A DNA stretch of 64,000 nt from Fulvivirga lutea. Its GTDB lineage: Bacteria > Bacteroidota > Bacteroidia > Cytophagales > Cyclobacteriaceae. The notes beneath the pieces were generated by a model, which was not told the DNA's origin, did no database searches, and saw nothing but the letters and a program-made list of their open reading frames with translations. The stretch's first letter is position 1, and every line of letters starts with the position of its first letter. The translations under genes were made by a program, and so were the position numbers. Below, piece after piece: positions 45,613-53,908 of this stretch. The DNA is taken from contig NZ_CP070608.1 of the NCBI RefSeq assembly GCF_017068455.1, forward strand, positions 3,966,501 to 4,030,500, in the 5' to 3' direction.

Positions 45613-47365
45613 ATACATTATTTTACTTTTGATATTGGTTAATTTTTCGTGCCAATATGAATTTGATGAAGTTGAAAAGGAAGTAATATCAAAAACTCCA
45701 ACAACTGAAATTTCGAAGTTTGAATTGACAGATCAGGAAGATTCAATATTTATTGAAAAAAGTACCATTTTGGAGTTTACTACTGAGGGGAATTATAAAC
45801 ACATAGAAATTAATGCAACTCTTGGTGGTGAAAAACTACTGGAAGCAAGGCAAGAGTTTGAGAATATTTCTAAAAATAAAACCAAAAGCTCATTAACCGT
45901 TGATCCGCCACATAATTTTACAGGTTGTAGGCAGCTTATAATTGAGGCATACACAAATACTGGAACTGGGAGCTATATCGACCAGTTAGGTTTCGAGGAA
46001 CTTATTTGGACAAGAAAGTATACTTTGTGTTTTGATAATTCACCTCCTGATAAGATTAATTTTTCAAAATTAAGGGTCGAAAATGGAGCCTTAAAAATTG
46101 AATGGAACAAATATGAGCGCCACTTTTTCGAAAAATATAATATTAATATTAGTATTCAATATGATGGATATGAACAATGCAATGAAACTCTTGAAATAAA
46201 GGATCGAGATATCACTTCTTATGAGCTTCAAGATTTTGTAGGAGGAGAGTGTGTGTTAACAGGATCGATAAGATCACCTATTACGTCAAATTATACTGAA
46301 GTGACTGAATATTACGACTCGAGATATCAACTGGAAATTATAGAATCAAGTCTTGATGGGGATGAATTGACACTAATTTGGAATAAGTCTCCTTTTTACA
46401 AGTATTTTAAAGGGTATGAACTCACAGAAAATGATAATACTATCTTCGAAAGCACAAACATTAACGACACTTCTTCAGTCACCAAAATAAGGCTCGGTCA
46501 AGAACATGCATTTAAAGTTGGTCAAAATGAATGTGAAAGAAAAGAGCTCTTCTATTATAGGTCAGGTGAAGATTTTTCAGAATTTGACGAATTATTTTAT
46601 CCAAGCGTTAATGAAGTGCTTTACTTAAAATCTAATAACGATTTTTATAGCGTTCACAACGATAAATATTTAGATATTTATCATTTGGCAGTCTCCCAAA
46701 ACGGCATGAACATAATCGGATATGGTGACAATAAAACTTTCCATATTTATAATCCTAATAATGATATAATAATTGATCAGCATGAAATTGAATCAGTAGT
46801 TTTTGGTTGTAGAGGAGGTTTAACAATTTCAGACAATGATCATGCAGCTTATATTGCTGGTTCAACTAATCATGCAATTCTGAATATCAAAACTGGTGAA
46901 ATAAATTATGGAAGCGGATTGGAGGGTCAATTAGAATATATTAAAATTAGTCCTCAAGGAGATATGATTATTACAAAGTCATCATCAGGCTGTTTTATAG
47001 AAGATATTATTGATAATAGACCTATCAATACTCGTGAGTTTGTTGCTCGGGAATTCGAATTTAATCAAGATGGTAGTACAATCTTCGTTTTGAGTGGTAA
47101 CGAGTTTAAAGAAATTGATAAAACTTCACTCAGTATAGTATACTCATTAAACTTATCTCACAGTGTCAAAAATTTAACTTACGATTTAAATAGAAACACA
47201 CTTGGTTGGGTCACTAGTCAAGATACTTTTGAAGTGTACAACATAGAAACCAAAGAAATCATCAAAACAATTAATTTGTTTGAAGGGTCATATGACAGTG
47301 AATATAAATTTTATATGAATGCCGGGAGAATTTACTGCTCTAAGGGTTTTTATGCGGATATTTAA
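45602..47365 (+). CDS. Lipoprotein with beta-propeller-like C-terminal region
   Basis: A 587-residue predicted lipoprotein: hydrophobic start with lipobox VNFSC. The middle region (about 130-310) has two fibronectin-III-like stretches ('PPDKINFSKLRVENGALKIEWNK' type and a later LTLIWNKSPFYKYF). From about 330 it shows short repeated strands like WD40/YVTN propellers (ISPQGDMIITK; FNQDGSTIFVLSG; YDLNRNTLGWVTS). The ATG at 45602 is chosen because the signal starts there; it overlaps the barrel gene by 11 bp. Function unknown; a surface or periplasmic binding role is inferred. Confidence 0.8.
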   Translation: MKNKYIILLLILVNFSCQYEFDEVEKEVISKTPTTEISKFELTDQEDSIFIEKSTILEFTTEGNYKHIEINATLGGEKLLEARQEFENISKNKTKSSLTVDPPHNFTGCRQLIIEAYTNTGTGSYIDQLGFEELIWTRKYTLCFDNSPPDKINFSKLRVENGALKIEWNKYERHFFEKYNINISIQYDGYEQCNETLEIKDRDITSYELQDFVGGECVLTGSIRSPITSNYTEVTEYYDSRYQLEIIESSLDGDELTLIWNKSPFYKYFKGYELTENDNTIFESTNINDTSSVTKIRLGQEHAFKVGQNECERKELFYYRSGEDFSEFDELFYPSVNEVLYLKSNNDFYSVHNDKYLDIYHLAVSQNGMNIIGYGDNKTFHIYNPNNDIIIDQHEIESVVFGCRGGLTISDNDHAAYIAGSTNHAILNIKTGEINYGSGLEGQLEYIKISPQGDMIITKSSSGCFIEDIIDNRPINTREFVAREFEFNQDGSTIFVLSGNEFKEIDKTSLSIVYSLNLSHSVKNLTYDLNRNTLGWVTSQDTFEVYNIETKEIIKTINLFEGSYDSEYKFYMNAGRIYCSKGFYADI

Positions 47366-47451
47366 TTTGCCTATCCTCAAAATAAAATTGAAGTTTTCCA
47401 AGTCGGTGATACAGCTCTGATAGGATAGATCAAAACCGAGTTCGCATAAAC

Positions 47452-47481
47452 AAAAAAAGCACCTAAACTGGTGCTTTTTTT
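47452..47481. terminator. Bidirectional terminator between lipoprotein and tRNA-Ala
   Basis: A perfect 12-bp stem AAAAAAAGCACC / GGTGCTTTTTTT (47452-47463 with 47470-47481) with a 6-nt loop. It has T runs on both strands, serving the plus-strand lipoprotein gene and the minus-strand tRNA-Ala, whose 3' end is 2 bp away. Confidence 0.9.
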
Positions 47482-47482
47482 G

Positions 47483-47558
47483 TGTGGAGAAGATGGGACT
47501 CGAACCCACGACCTCTTGACTGCCAGTCAAGCGCTCTAGCCAACTGAGCTACATCCCC
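47483..47558 (-). tRNA. tRNA-Ala(GGC)
   Basis: The minus strand gives a 76-nt cloverleaf: acceptor GGGGATG with CTTCTCC (one T-T mismatch and one G-T pair), D arm GCTC/GAGC, anticodon stem CTTGA/TCAAG with loop CTGGCAG and anticodon GGC, and T arm GTGGG-TTCGAGT-CCCAT. It decodes GCC alanine codons. The 3' CCA is not encoded. Confidence 0.93.
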
Positions 47559-47591
47559 ATAAGGTTGGCAAATATAAATAAATCTGAATTA

Positions 47592-48059
47592 TTAAAAAGG
47601 TCGCCTTGCAGTTCGAAATCTTTTTTTATAGTAATCGCTACTCAAACTGTTTTCAACTACGCCCAATGAACTTGAGCTGTGTATGAACTTTACCGTGCCT
47701 TTGCGCGAGTAAGTAACCAGTCCAACATGTGTAATCTTTCTTTTACGCTTTCCAGTGGCGAAAAATACCAAATCCCCTGGTCGCAAGTCTTTCTCCTTTA
47801 CCTTTTTCCCTACCTTACTTTGAGCGTCTGACGTTCTTGGAAGTTCGTAGTCCACCGCCCGAAATGAATTACACAGCAGTCCTGAACAATCTATTCCAGA
47901 CCTTGAAGTGCCGCCCCACCGATATGGAGTGCCGGTATAACTTCTGGCTGTAGAAATAACGGTGTTAATCTTTTGCTCTCGAATTCGAGCCTTTTTTGCC
48001 GCCCCGCATGATGCTAAAACAAGGGCTAATAATGCAAATGCAATGAACCTAAGTTTCAT
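47592..48059 (-). CDS. NlpC/P60 family lipoprotein peptidase
   Basis: A 155-residue C40 cysteine peptidase, likely cleaving murein stem peptides at the cell envelope. Lipobox LASC18; catalytic Cys58 (GIDCSGL), His111 (THVGLV) and His127 (FIHSSS), with 'YTGTPYRWGG' before the cysteine as in Spr/YafL-type endopeptidases. It is a single-domain form with no SH3 region. It is transcribed towards tRNA-Ala, is divergent from the oxidoreductase, and could share a transcript with the tRNA. Confidence 0.93.
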   Translation of the reverse strand: MKLRFIAFALLALVLASCGAAKKARIREQKINTVISTARSYTGTPYRWGGTSRSGIDCSGLLCNSFRAVDYELPRTSDAQSKVGKKVKEKDLRPGDLVFFATGKRKRKITHVGLVTYSRKGTVKFIHSSSSLGVVENSLSSDYYKKRFRTARRPF

Positions 48060-48157
48060 TGTAATTAGTAATTAGTTTAAAAAATCAATTTAAACTTAAC
48101 CATTTCTTTTCTACCACGGTAAAAACATTCTAATTTTCATGTTTGATAGATGTGAAA

Positions 48158-51082
48158 ATGGATGTAAATCGTCTAAATCAGTTAAGAAACAGCCTTGAGG
48201 GAGAAATAGTTTGGGATAACGTATCTAAAACTATTTATGCTACGGATGCCTCGGCCTACCGGGAGATTCCTGCTGCAGTTGCATTTCCAAAATCAGTAGC
48301 TGATTTAAAGCATTTGATACGTTTTGCTAAAGAAAATAATACTTCTTTAATTCCCAGAACGGCAGGCACTTCACTCGCTGGTCAGGTTGTGGGAAACGGA
48401 ATTATTGTAGATGTCTCAAAACACTTTACCCAAATAGTTGAATTGAACGAAGGTGAGAAATGGGTGCGCGTTCAACCTGGAGTTATTCGCGATGAACTAA
48501 ATATGTTTTTGAAACCTTCGGGCTTCTTATTTGGCCCAGAAACCTCTACCGCTAACAGGGCAATGATTGGTGGTATGATTGGCAACAACTCCTGTGGCTC
48601 CAATTCAGTAATATATGGTAGCACACGAGATCATTTAATTTCAGCGAAGGTTCTTCTATCAGATGCGTCTGAAATAGAATTAAAGGCGCTTACTAAAGAA
48701 GAGTTTGAAGCTAAATGCACTTTGTCAACACTAGAGGGTGATATCTATCGAAACATCAAAGCAATATTATCCGACCAAACCAATAGAGAAAGGATTGAAA
48801 GAGAATATCCAAAAAAGTCAATAAAAAGAAGAAACACTGGCTATGCTATTGATTTATTGGGTGACACCTGTCCATTTATAGAAACCAAAGAACTATTTAA
48901 TTTCTGTACGCTACTTGCAGGATCTGAAGGAACACTTGCGTTTATCACTGAGGCTAAGTTGAACATCGATCCTTTACCGCCTAAACATAAGGCACTGGTT
49001 TGTGCACATTTCGAATCTGTTTACGAATCTCTCAAAGGCAATTTGATAGCGCTCAAATACAATCCATCTGCATCAGAATTGATGGATCATTACATATTAG
49101 AGCGCACCAAGGATAACATCAGCCAAAAAGAAAATCGCTTTTTTGTTAAGGATGATCCAAAAGCAATATTAGTAGTTGAGCTTTTTTCAGATAGTGAAAA
49201 GGAGCTGGAAGAAGCTTGTAAAAATTTAATTGGCGATCTCAAAAGTGAAAATTTAGGCTACCATTATCCAGTGGTGAGTGGTGATGATATAAAAAAGGTT
49301 TGGGAGCTCAGAAAAGCAGGGCTAGGACTTTTAAGTAATATGCCCGGTGATGCAAAGCCCGCTCCGGTAATTGAAGATACCGCTGTTGATGTGAATGACC
49401 TGCCGGAATATATTAATGAGTTTAATGAAACGCTAAAAAAATACAACCTCTTCTGTGTGCATTATGCCCATGCAGGCTCGGGCGAACTTCATTTAAGACC
49501 TATTCTAAATCTTAAAACTGAAGAAGGTAATCGGCTTTTTAGAACCGTGTTGGAAGAGATTGCTACGCTCGTAAAAAAGTATAAAGGGTCTTTAAGTGGT
49601 GAGCATGGTGATGGCCGTTTGCGCGGTGAGTTTATTCCTTTTATGATTGGTAAGGAGAATTATGAACTTCTTAAATCAATAAAAAAGGCATGGGATCCTG
49701 ATCATATTTTTAATCCGGGTAAAATTGTTGATACGCCTTCAATGAATACAAGCCTGAGGTTTAAGCCAGGCCAAGAAACAAAGCAATTTAAGACAGTTCT
49801 AAACTTTGAAGATACGCAAGGTTACTTGCGGGCAGCTGAGCAGTGTAATGGTTCTGGAGATTGTAGAAAAACGCATTTAAGTGGTGGTACGATGTGCCCC
49901 TCTTACATGGCCACTAAAAATGAAAAAGACACCACAAGAGCGCGGGCAAATGTTCTTCGAGAAGTTCTCACCAACTCTACAAAGAACAATCCTTTTGATA
50001 GCAGCGAAATAAAAGAGGTAATGGACTTATGTCTATCGTGTAAAGGATGTAAATCTGAGTGCCCATCCAATGTTGATGTAGGTAAACTAAAGGCCGAGTT
50101 TCAACATCAATACTATCAGAATAATGGTGTGCCTTTCAGAACAAAAATGATTGGTAATTTCTCTAAACTGAATAAACTGGCCTCAATCATGCCATGGGGT
50201 TATTCATTGGCAATGAACTCGCCATTGTCTAACCTAATTAAGCCATTAATCGGGTTTCATCCCAAACGGAGCATGCCAAAACTGGCCACCAAAACATTGA
50301 GAAAATGGTATAACAGAGAGTTTAATAAACTACCAGCCATTGAAAACAAAAAAGGTAGTTTGTATTTATTCTGCGATGAATTTACCAATTACAATGATGC
50401 TGAAATAGGTATTATAACAGTTAAGCTGCTTCATACACTTGGATATGAAGTGCGTCTCATCGATCACCCGGAAAGTGGTCGTTCGTACCTTTCAAAAGGT
50501 ATGTTAACAGAAGCCAAAAGATTGGCCATCGAGCAGGTTCATTTATTTAGTGAGTTAGTTAGTGAGGCAGTTCCATTGGTTGGAATTGAACCTTCTGCTA
50601 TCCTCTCTTTTAGAGACGAGTACCCAAATTTAGTAGACAAAGAATTAGTGACTAAATCCAAATCGCTCGCAAAGAACGTTTATACGTTTGAAGAGTTTTT
50701 AGCTAAAGAATTGGCAAAAGGAAATATCAGTTCAGCGCAGTTTACTACTGAAGATCGTCTCATTAAACTTCATGGCCATTGTCATCAAAAGGCTCTTTCT
50801 TCATTGGTACCTAGTAAAAAGATACTTTCGCTGCCCAAGAATTACAAGGTAGAGTTAATTCCGTCTGGCTGTTGTGGTATGGCAGGTTCGTTTGGTTATG
50901 AAAAGGAGCACTATGATGTTTCCATGCAAATCGGGGAGTTAGTGTTATTCCCAACCATCAGAAATCAGCCAGAAAATGTGCTCATTACCGCAGCTGGCAC
51001 TAGCTGTAGACATCAGATAAAAGATGGAGTGAACCGGAAGGCCTTACATCCTGCTGAAATATTGTATAATGCATTGTTATGA
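48158..51082 (+). CDS. FAD-linked oxidase / Fe-S oxidoreductase fusion (YdiJ-like)
   Basis: A 974-residue fusion that oxidises a D-2-hydroxyacid and passes electrons through iron-sulfur centres. Domains: FAD_binding_4 (about 35-215; PRTAGTSLAGQ, 'GGMIGNNSCGSNS'), FAD-oxidase C-terminal (about 250-530; 'GEHGDGRLRGEF'), a 4Fe-4S dicluster domain (about 560-660; C-N-G-S-G-D-C and CLSCKGCKSECPS) and a C-terminal CCG/GlpC-like cysteine domain (HGHCHQKAL and SGCCGMAGSFGYE). The layout matches YdiJ-type D-2-hydroxyglutarate or D-lactate dehydrogenases; the exact substrate is not decided. The ATG at 48158 is preferred to the TTG at 48143. It overlaps the next gene by 4 bp. Confidence 0.92.
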   Translation: MDVNRLNQLRNSLEGEIVWDNVSKTIYATDASAYREIPAAVAFPKSVADLKHLIRFAKENNTSLIPRTAGTSLAGQVVGNGIIVDVSKHFTQIVELNEGEKWVRVQPGVIRDELNMFLKPSGFLFGPETSTANRAMIGGMIGNNSCGSNSVIYGSTRDHLISAKVLLSDASEIELKALTKEEFEAKCTLSTLEGDIYRNIKAILSDQTNRERIEREYPKKSIKRRNTGYAIDLLGDTCPFIETKELFNFCTLLAGSEGTLAFITEAKLNIDPLPPKHKALVCAHFESVYESLKGNLIALKYNPSASELMDHYILERTKDNISQKENRFFVKDDPKAILVVELFSDSEKELEEACKNLIGDLKSENLGYHYPVVSGDDIKKVWELRKAGLGLLSNMPGDAKPAPVIEDTAVDVNDLPEYINEFNETLKKYNLFCVHYAHAGSGELHLRPILNLKTEEGNRLFRTVLEEIATLVKKYKGSLSGEHGDGRLRGEFIPFMIGKENYELLKSIKKAWDPDHIFNPGKIVDTPSMNTSLRFKPGQETKQFKTVLNFEDTQGYLRAAEQCNGSGDCRKTHLSGGTMCPSYMATKNEKDTTRARANVLREVLTNSTKNNPFDSSEIKEVMDLCLSCKGCKSECPSNVDVGKLKAEFQHQYYQNNGVPFRTKMIGNFSKLNKLASIMPWGYSLAMNSPLSNLIKPLIGFHPKRSMPKLATKTLRKWYNREFNKLPAIENKKGSLYLFCDEFTNYNDAEIGIITVKLLHTLGYEVRLIDHPESGRSYLSKGMLTEAKRLAIEQVHLFSELVSEAVPLVGIEPSAILSFRDEYPNLVDKELVTKSKSLAKNVYTFEEFLAKELAKGNISSAQFTTEDRLIKLHGHCHQKALSSLVPSKKILSLPKNYKVELIPSGCCGMAGSFGYEKEHYDVSMQIGELVLFPTIRNQPENVLITAAGTSCRHQIKDGVNRKALHPAEILYNALL

Positions 51083-51570
51083 AAACACTCTATTTAGTCC
51101 GACATGCAAAGTCTAGCTGGGATTACCCTGAGCTTACAGATTTTGAACGCCCATTGAATAAACGCGGAGAAAGAGATTCCCCAGAAATGGGCAAAAGGTT
51201 GAGAAAAAAAGGCATACTTCCGGATTTACTTCTCTCAAGTCCGGCAAACCGCGCATTGACTACTTGTAAAAACATTGCGCAAGAAATTGGTTACCCGAAG
51301 AAGAAAATAGCTACTGATAGATCAATTTATCATGCTGGTGAAAACACGCTACTAAAGGTAGTTCAAAATGTTTCAGATGAACACCAGTCTTTAATGCTAT
51401 TTGGGCATAACCCGGGTTTTACTGACTTTGCGAACGAATTAGCTAATACAGATATTTACAATATCCCTACTTGTGGGGTATTTGCCTGTAGTTTCGAGGT
51501 AAAAAAGTGGTCAGAAATTAGTTTTGGCTATGGCCAATTACTGTTTTATGATTATCCAAAGAATATATAA
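51079..51570 (+). CDS. SixA-like histidine phosphatase
   Basis: A 163-residue histidine phosphatase superfamily protein. The catalytic RHA motif (LVRHAKSSW) is at the N-terminus, followed by 'RPLNKRGERDSPEMGKRL', 'LLSSPANRALTTC' (second arginine), and the second histidine in MLFGHNPGF. These features match SixA-type phosphohistidine phosphatases that remove phosphate from protein histidines, although small-molecule substrates are possible. It overlaps the oxidoreductase gene by 4 bp (ATGA), and the 33-bp repeats start directly after its stop. Confidence 0.92.
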   Translation: MKTLYLVRHAKSSWDYPELTDFERPLNKRGERDSPEMGKRLRKKGILPDLLLSSPANRALTTCKNIAQEIGYPKKKIATDRSIYHAGENTLLKVVQNVSDEHQSLMLFGHNPGFTDFANELANTDIYNIPTCGVFACSFEVKKWSEISFGYGQLLFYDYPKNI

Positions 51571-51653
51571 ACATATACTTTTAGTGAATATGATCACCGA
51601 ATAATATATACTTTTGGTGAATACGATCACCGAATAACATATACTTTTGGTGA
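51571..51653 (+). repeat. Three tandem 33-bp repeats with promoter/operator-like content
   Basis: Copies begin at 51573, 51606 and 51639 (period exactly 33 bp, last copy partial). Each holds ATATACTTTT(G/A)GTGAATA; copies 1 and 2 continue to GATCACCGAATAA. Within copy 2 the sequence GGTGA-N6-TCACC is a perfect inverted repeat (51616-51631). TACTTTTG (51609-51616, 51642-51649) matches the -7 box TAnnTTTG; copy 1 has TACTTTTA. There are no spacers, so this is not CRISPR. The array ends 32 bp before the ATPase start, suggesting control of that gene. Confidence 0.8.
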
Positions 51654-51684
51654 ATATAATTCAAATTTGATTAAATTTGATTGT

Positions 51685-52821
51685 ATGATTACTAGGACAA
51701 TAACACCTGAGATAAGAAAAAGACTTGCGGATAAGAAAGCAATTATAATACTGGGGCCACGCCAAACAGGGAAAACCACACTTATCAGAGAGGTATTAAA
51801 AACTGAAGGTGCTTATTTATTTTTAAATGGGGATGATAGTTTAGTAAGAGAAGAACTCGAAAATGCCAATACAGAAAAAATACGCCAACTTCTGGGGCAA
51901 TTTAAAATCGTGTTTATTGATGAAGCCCAACGCATTGAAAATATAGGTCTTGCCTTAAAAATTATAACCGACCAATTTAATGATGTGCGCCTAATAGTAA
52001 GCGGTTCATCGGCATTGGAACTTAACCAAAAAATAAATGAACCATTAACAGGACGAAAATGGGAATACAAGTTATTCCCTATTTCTTGGCAGGAATTTCA
52101 AAATCATTATGGCTATCTAGCGGCCAAACAACAACTAGAGTTACGATTAATATACGGCATGTACCCTGATGTGATAAACGCTCATGCCAATGGTGAAGAA
52201 AAAGAGGTACTCCAACAACTTGCTACCAGCTATTTATACAAAGATGTTTTAACTATAGGAGGCCTACGAAAACCAGATATAATCGTGAAGCTTTTACAAG
52301 CCCTCGCCTACCAACTGGGCAATGAAATATCGTACAACGAGCTCGCCAATATGTTGCAAATAGACAAGAATACCGTAAGCCACTATTTAGATATATTGGA
52401 AAAAACTTTCGTGATTTTTAGGCTGACATCTTTTAGCCGAAACCCCAGAAAAGAGATCTCCACCTCAAAGAAAATTTACTTTTACGACAATGGAATACGA
52501 AATAGCTTAATTTCAAATTTCTCTGCATTAACCTTTAGACGAGACAAAGGTGCATTATGGGAGAATTTCCTGATAAGTGAAAGGATGAAGTTAAACCATT
52601 ACTACCACAGCTACGCCAATACTTTTTTCTGGCGAACTAAACAACAGCAAGAAATTGATTATTTGGAAGACAGTGAAGGTGTGCTAAAGGCCTATGAATT
52701 TAAATATTCTTCTAATAGCAAGGCGAAAGTACCATTAACATTTACACGATTATATCCAGATGCCGCGTTTGAGGTTGTAAATCCTGATAACTTTTTATCA
52801 TTTATAATGCCAAATGTCTAA
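51685..52821 (+). CDS. AAA ATPase with DUF4143 domain
   Basis: A 378-residue ATP-binding protein of the AAA_14/DUF4143 type. Walker A G24-PRQTGK30-T31 and Walker B IVFID79-E80; sensor-like SGSSALEL. A winged-helix segment (about 215-255; ISYNELANMLQIDKNTVSHYLD) follows. The C-terminal DUF4143 region has a restriction-endonuclease-like pattern: E in ENFLI, D in EIDYL, and E-x-K in YEFKYS. The family is found in many bacteria and archaea, often as accessory genes; its role is not known. The ATG at 51685 is used rather than a TTG at 51667. It ends 2 bp from a convergent gene. Confidence 0.9.
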   Translation: MITRTITPEIRKRLADKKAIIILGPRQTGKTTLIREVLKTEGAYLFLNGDDSLVREELENANTEKIRQLLGQFKIVFIDEAQRIENIGLALKIITDQFNDVRLIVSGSSALELNQKINEPLTGRKWEYKLFPISWQEFQNHYGYLAAKQQLELRLIYGMYPDVINAHANGEEKEVLQQLATSYLYKDVLTIGGLRKPDIIVKLLQALAYQLGNEISYNELANMLQIDKNTVSHYLDILEKTFVIFRLTSFSRNPRKEISTSKKIYFYDNGIRNSLISNFSALTFRRDKGALWENFLISERMKLNHYYHSYANTFFWRTKQQQEIDYLEDSEGVLKAYEFKYSSNSKAKVPLTFTRLYPDAAFEVVNPDNFLSFIMPNV

Positions 52822-52823
52822 CC

Positions 52824-53252
52824 TTACTCTTCATTTTTCAAGGACAAAAACCAACGCTTTGCGGCCAGTTCATCTGTAAACATCTTAGTATCGAAACCAC
52901 CTGTTTGTCCCTCATATTCAGCTACTGTAGTTTGAGCCATTTGCGACTTTGGAACGATTACAGCTTGCTTAGTGAAGCCCAGCTCCTCATACTTCGGATT
53001 TATTTCATCTGTAAGCCACTCAATGTCTTTTGAGCTGATTAGTTCCAATTTGGATACATCAGCTAGTAGAAGAAAGTGATCATTTTTGCCTTTTAAGGCC
53101 TTTAATTCTTTCTTATAAATATCGAGAGATTGGTAAATTAACTTATGAAAAATAGTGGAGGTCAGAATTCCAGACCATTCCTCCTTTATATATTTCAATC
53201 CCTGCGTTTCTTCTACTGATATGGTTAATTTTTCATGAGAAAATAGCCTCAT
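52824..53252 (-). CDS. Hypothetical protein, possibly STAS/SpoIIAA-like
   Basis: A 142-residue soluble protein without signal peptide. The mix of strands and helices (LKYIKEEWSGILTS; 'HFLLLADVSKLELIS'; 'KQAVIVPKSQMAQTTVAEYEG') resembles small Bacteroidota proteins with a SpoIIAA-like alpha/beta fold, but the similarity is only by pattern and no active-site residues can be named. It is convergent with the ATPase (2-bp gap) and about 180 bp from the lipoprotein gene. Function unknown. Confidence 0.65.
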   Translation of the reverse strand: MRLFSHEKLTISVEETQGLKYIKEEWSGILTSTIFHKLIYQSLDIYKKELKALKGKNDHFLLLADVSKLELISSKDIEWLTDEINPKYEELGFTKQAVIVPKSQMAQTTVAEYEGQTGGFDTKMFTDELAAKRWFLSLKNEE

Positions 53253-53376
53253 TTTACTTATTTATGATTTTTAGTTTTAGTTGGTTAATTCAATTATCAG
53301 GAAGTTGTCGTTAAATAACCAGAGATTAAAAGAATTAATTTCACTATTTTCTATCAATCACTTGATAGTCAGATGA

Positions 53377-53414
53377 ATAAAAAACCCTCCCCTGCCGAAG
53401 CAGAAAGAGGGTTC
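53377..53414 (-). terminator. UUCG-loop terminator, first copy
   Basis: On the minus strand AACCCTC...GAGGGTT encloses CTGC-TTCG-GCAG, a stable UUCG tetraloop stem with one bulge, followed by a T run at 53384 to 53379. It terminates the lipoprotein gene ending at 53435. A near-identical copy is at 62970-63004. Confidence 0.85.
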
Positions 53415-53434
53415 TATCAATCACACACTTACTA

Positions 53435-53887
53435 CTACTGACTGATTAACTCGAACTGGTATTCACCTTCTACACTATTAATTCTGCCACCTGATGGGCC
53501 CCCAGCAGTGAATGTCAATGTCAAAGTATTTCCTATTATTCGAGTTTTCATGGCTACTCCGTCACCTCTTAAAATAGTGTTAATATCTTGTCCGCTCAGC
53601 TGCCAATTGCCTTCCGCAGGCCATGCACTCGAAATGGCATTCTCTGTTTTGAACGTTCCTTCAGAGAACGTTACATTAAACCCTTCAAATTGATCACTCA
53701 CATCAAAGCCATCTTTTAACACAGACGTTTCTGACTGGGCTACCCATGGTTTACCTTCATTCACTAACAATGCTACTTGTTGAACTGCAGGGTTTGGCTG
53801 AGCCTCCTCTCCTCCACTATCACAACCCATTATGGCCATTAAACTTGTTATGGCACATATTGCTATAATATATCTTAATGATTTCAT
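53435..53887 (-). CDS. Small lipoprotein, copy 1 of duplicated cassette
   Basis: A 150-residue predicted lipoprotein (lipobox AIMGC22) whose mature part is a small beta-rich domain with WQLSGQDIN and 'GNTLTLTFTAGG', suggesting a lipocalin-like or similar small beta fold, although no family is recognised. It is downstream of the 2063-residue T9SS protein (21-bp gap), so the two form an operon. A second copy at 63028 differs by only two residues. Function unknown; an outer-membrane or surface partner of the T9SS protein is inferred. Confidence 0.8.
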   Translation of the reverse strand: MKSLRYIIAICAITSLMAIMGCDSGGEEAQPNPAVQQVALLVNEGKPWVAQSETSVLKDGFDVSDQFEGFNVTFSEGTFKTENAISSAWPAEGNWQLSGQDINTILRGDGVAMKTRIIGNTLTLTFTAGGPSGGRINSVEGEYQFELISQ

Positions 53888-53908
53888 CGTATTTTCTGTT
53901 TTAATGAG

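Noticed and set aside
51571-51653. Possible CRISPR array
   Set aside because: Repeats are directly adjacent with no spacers, only three units, and no cas genes nearby.
51571-51684. Coding extension of the ATPase through the 33-bp repeats
   Set aside because: The frame is open but has no ATG; the only in-frame alternative is a TTG at 51667, after the repeats. Walker A spacing fits the ATG at 51685.
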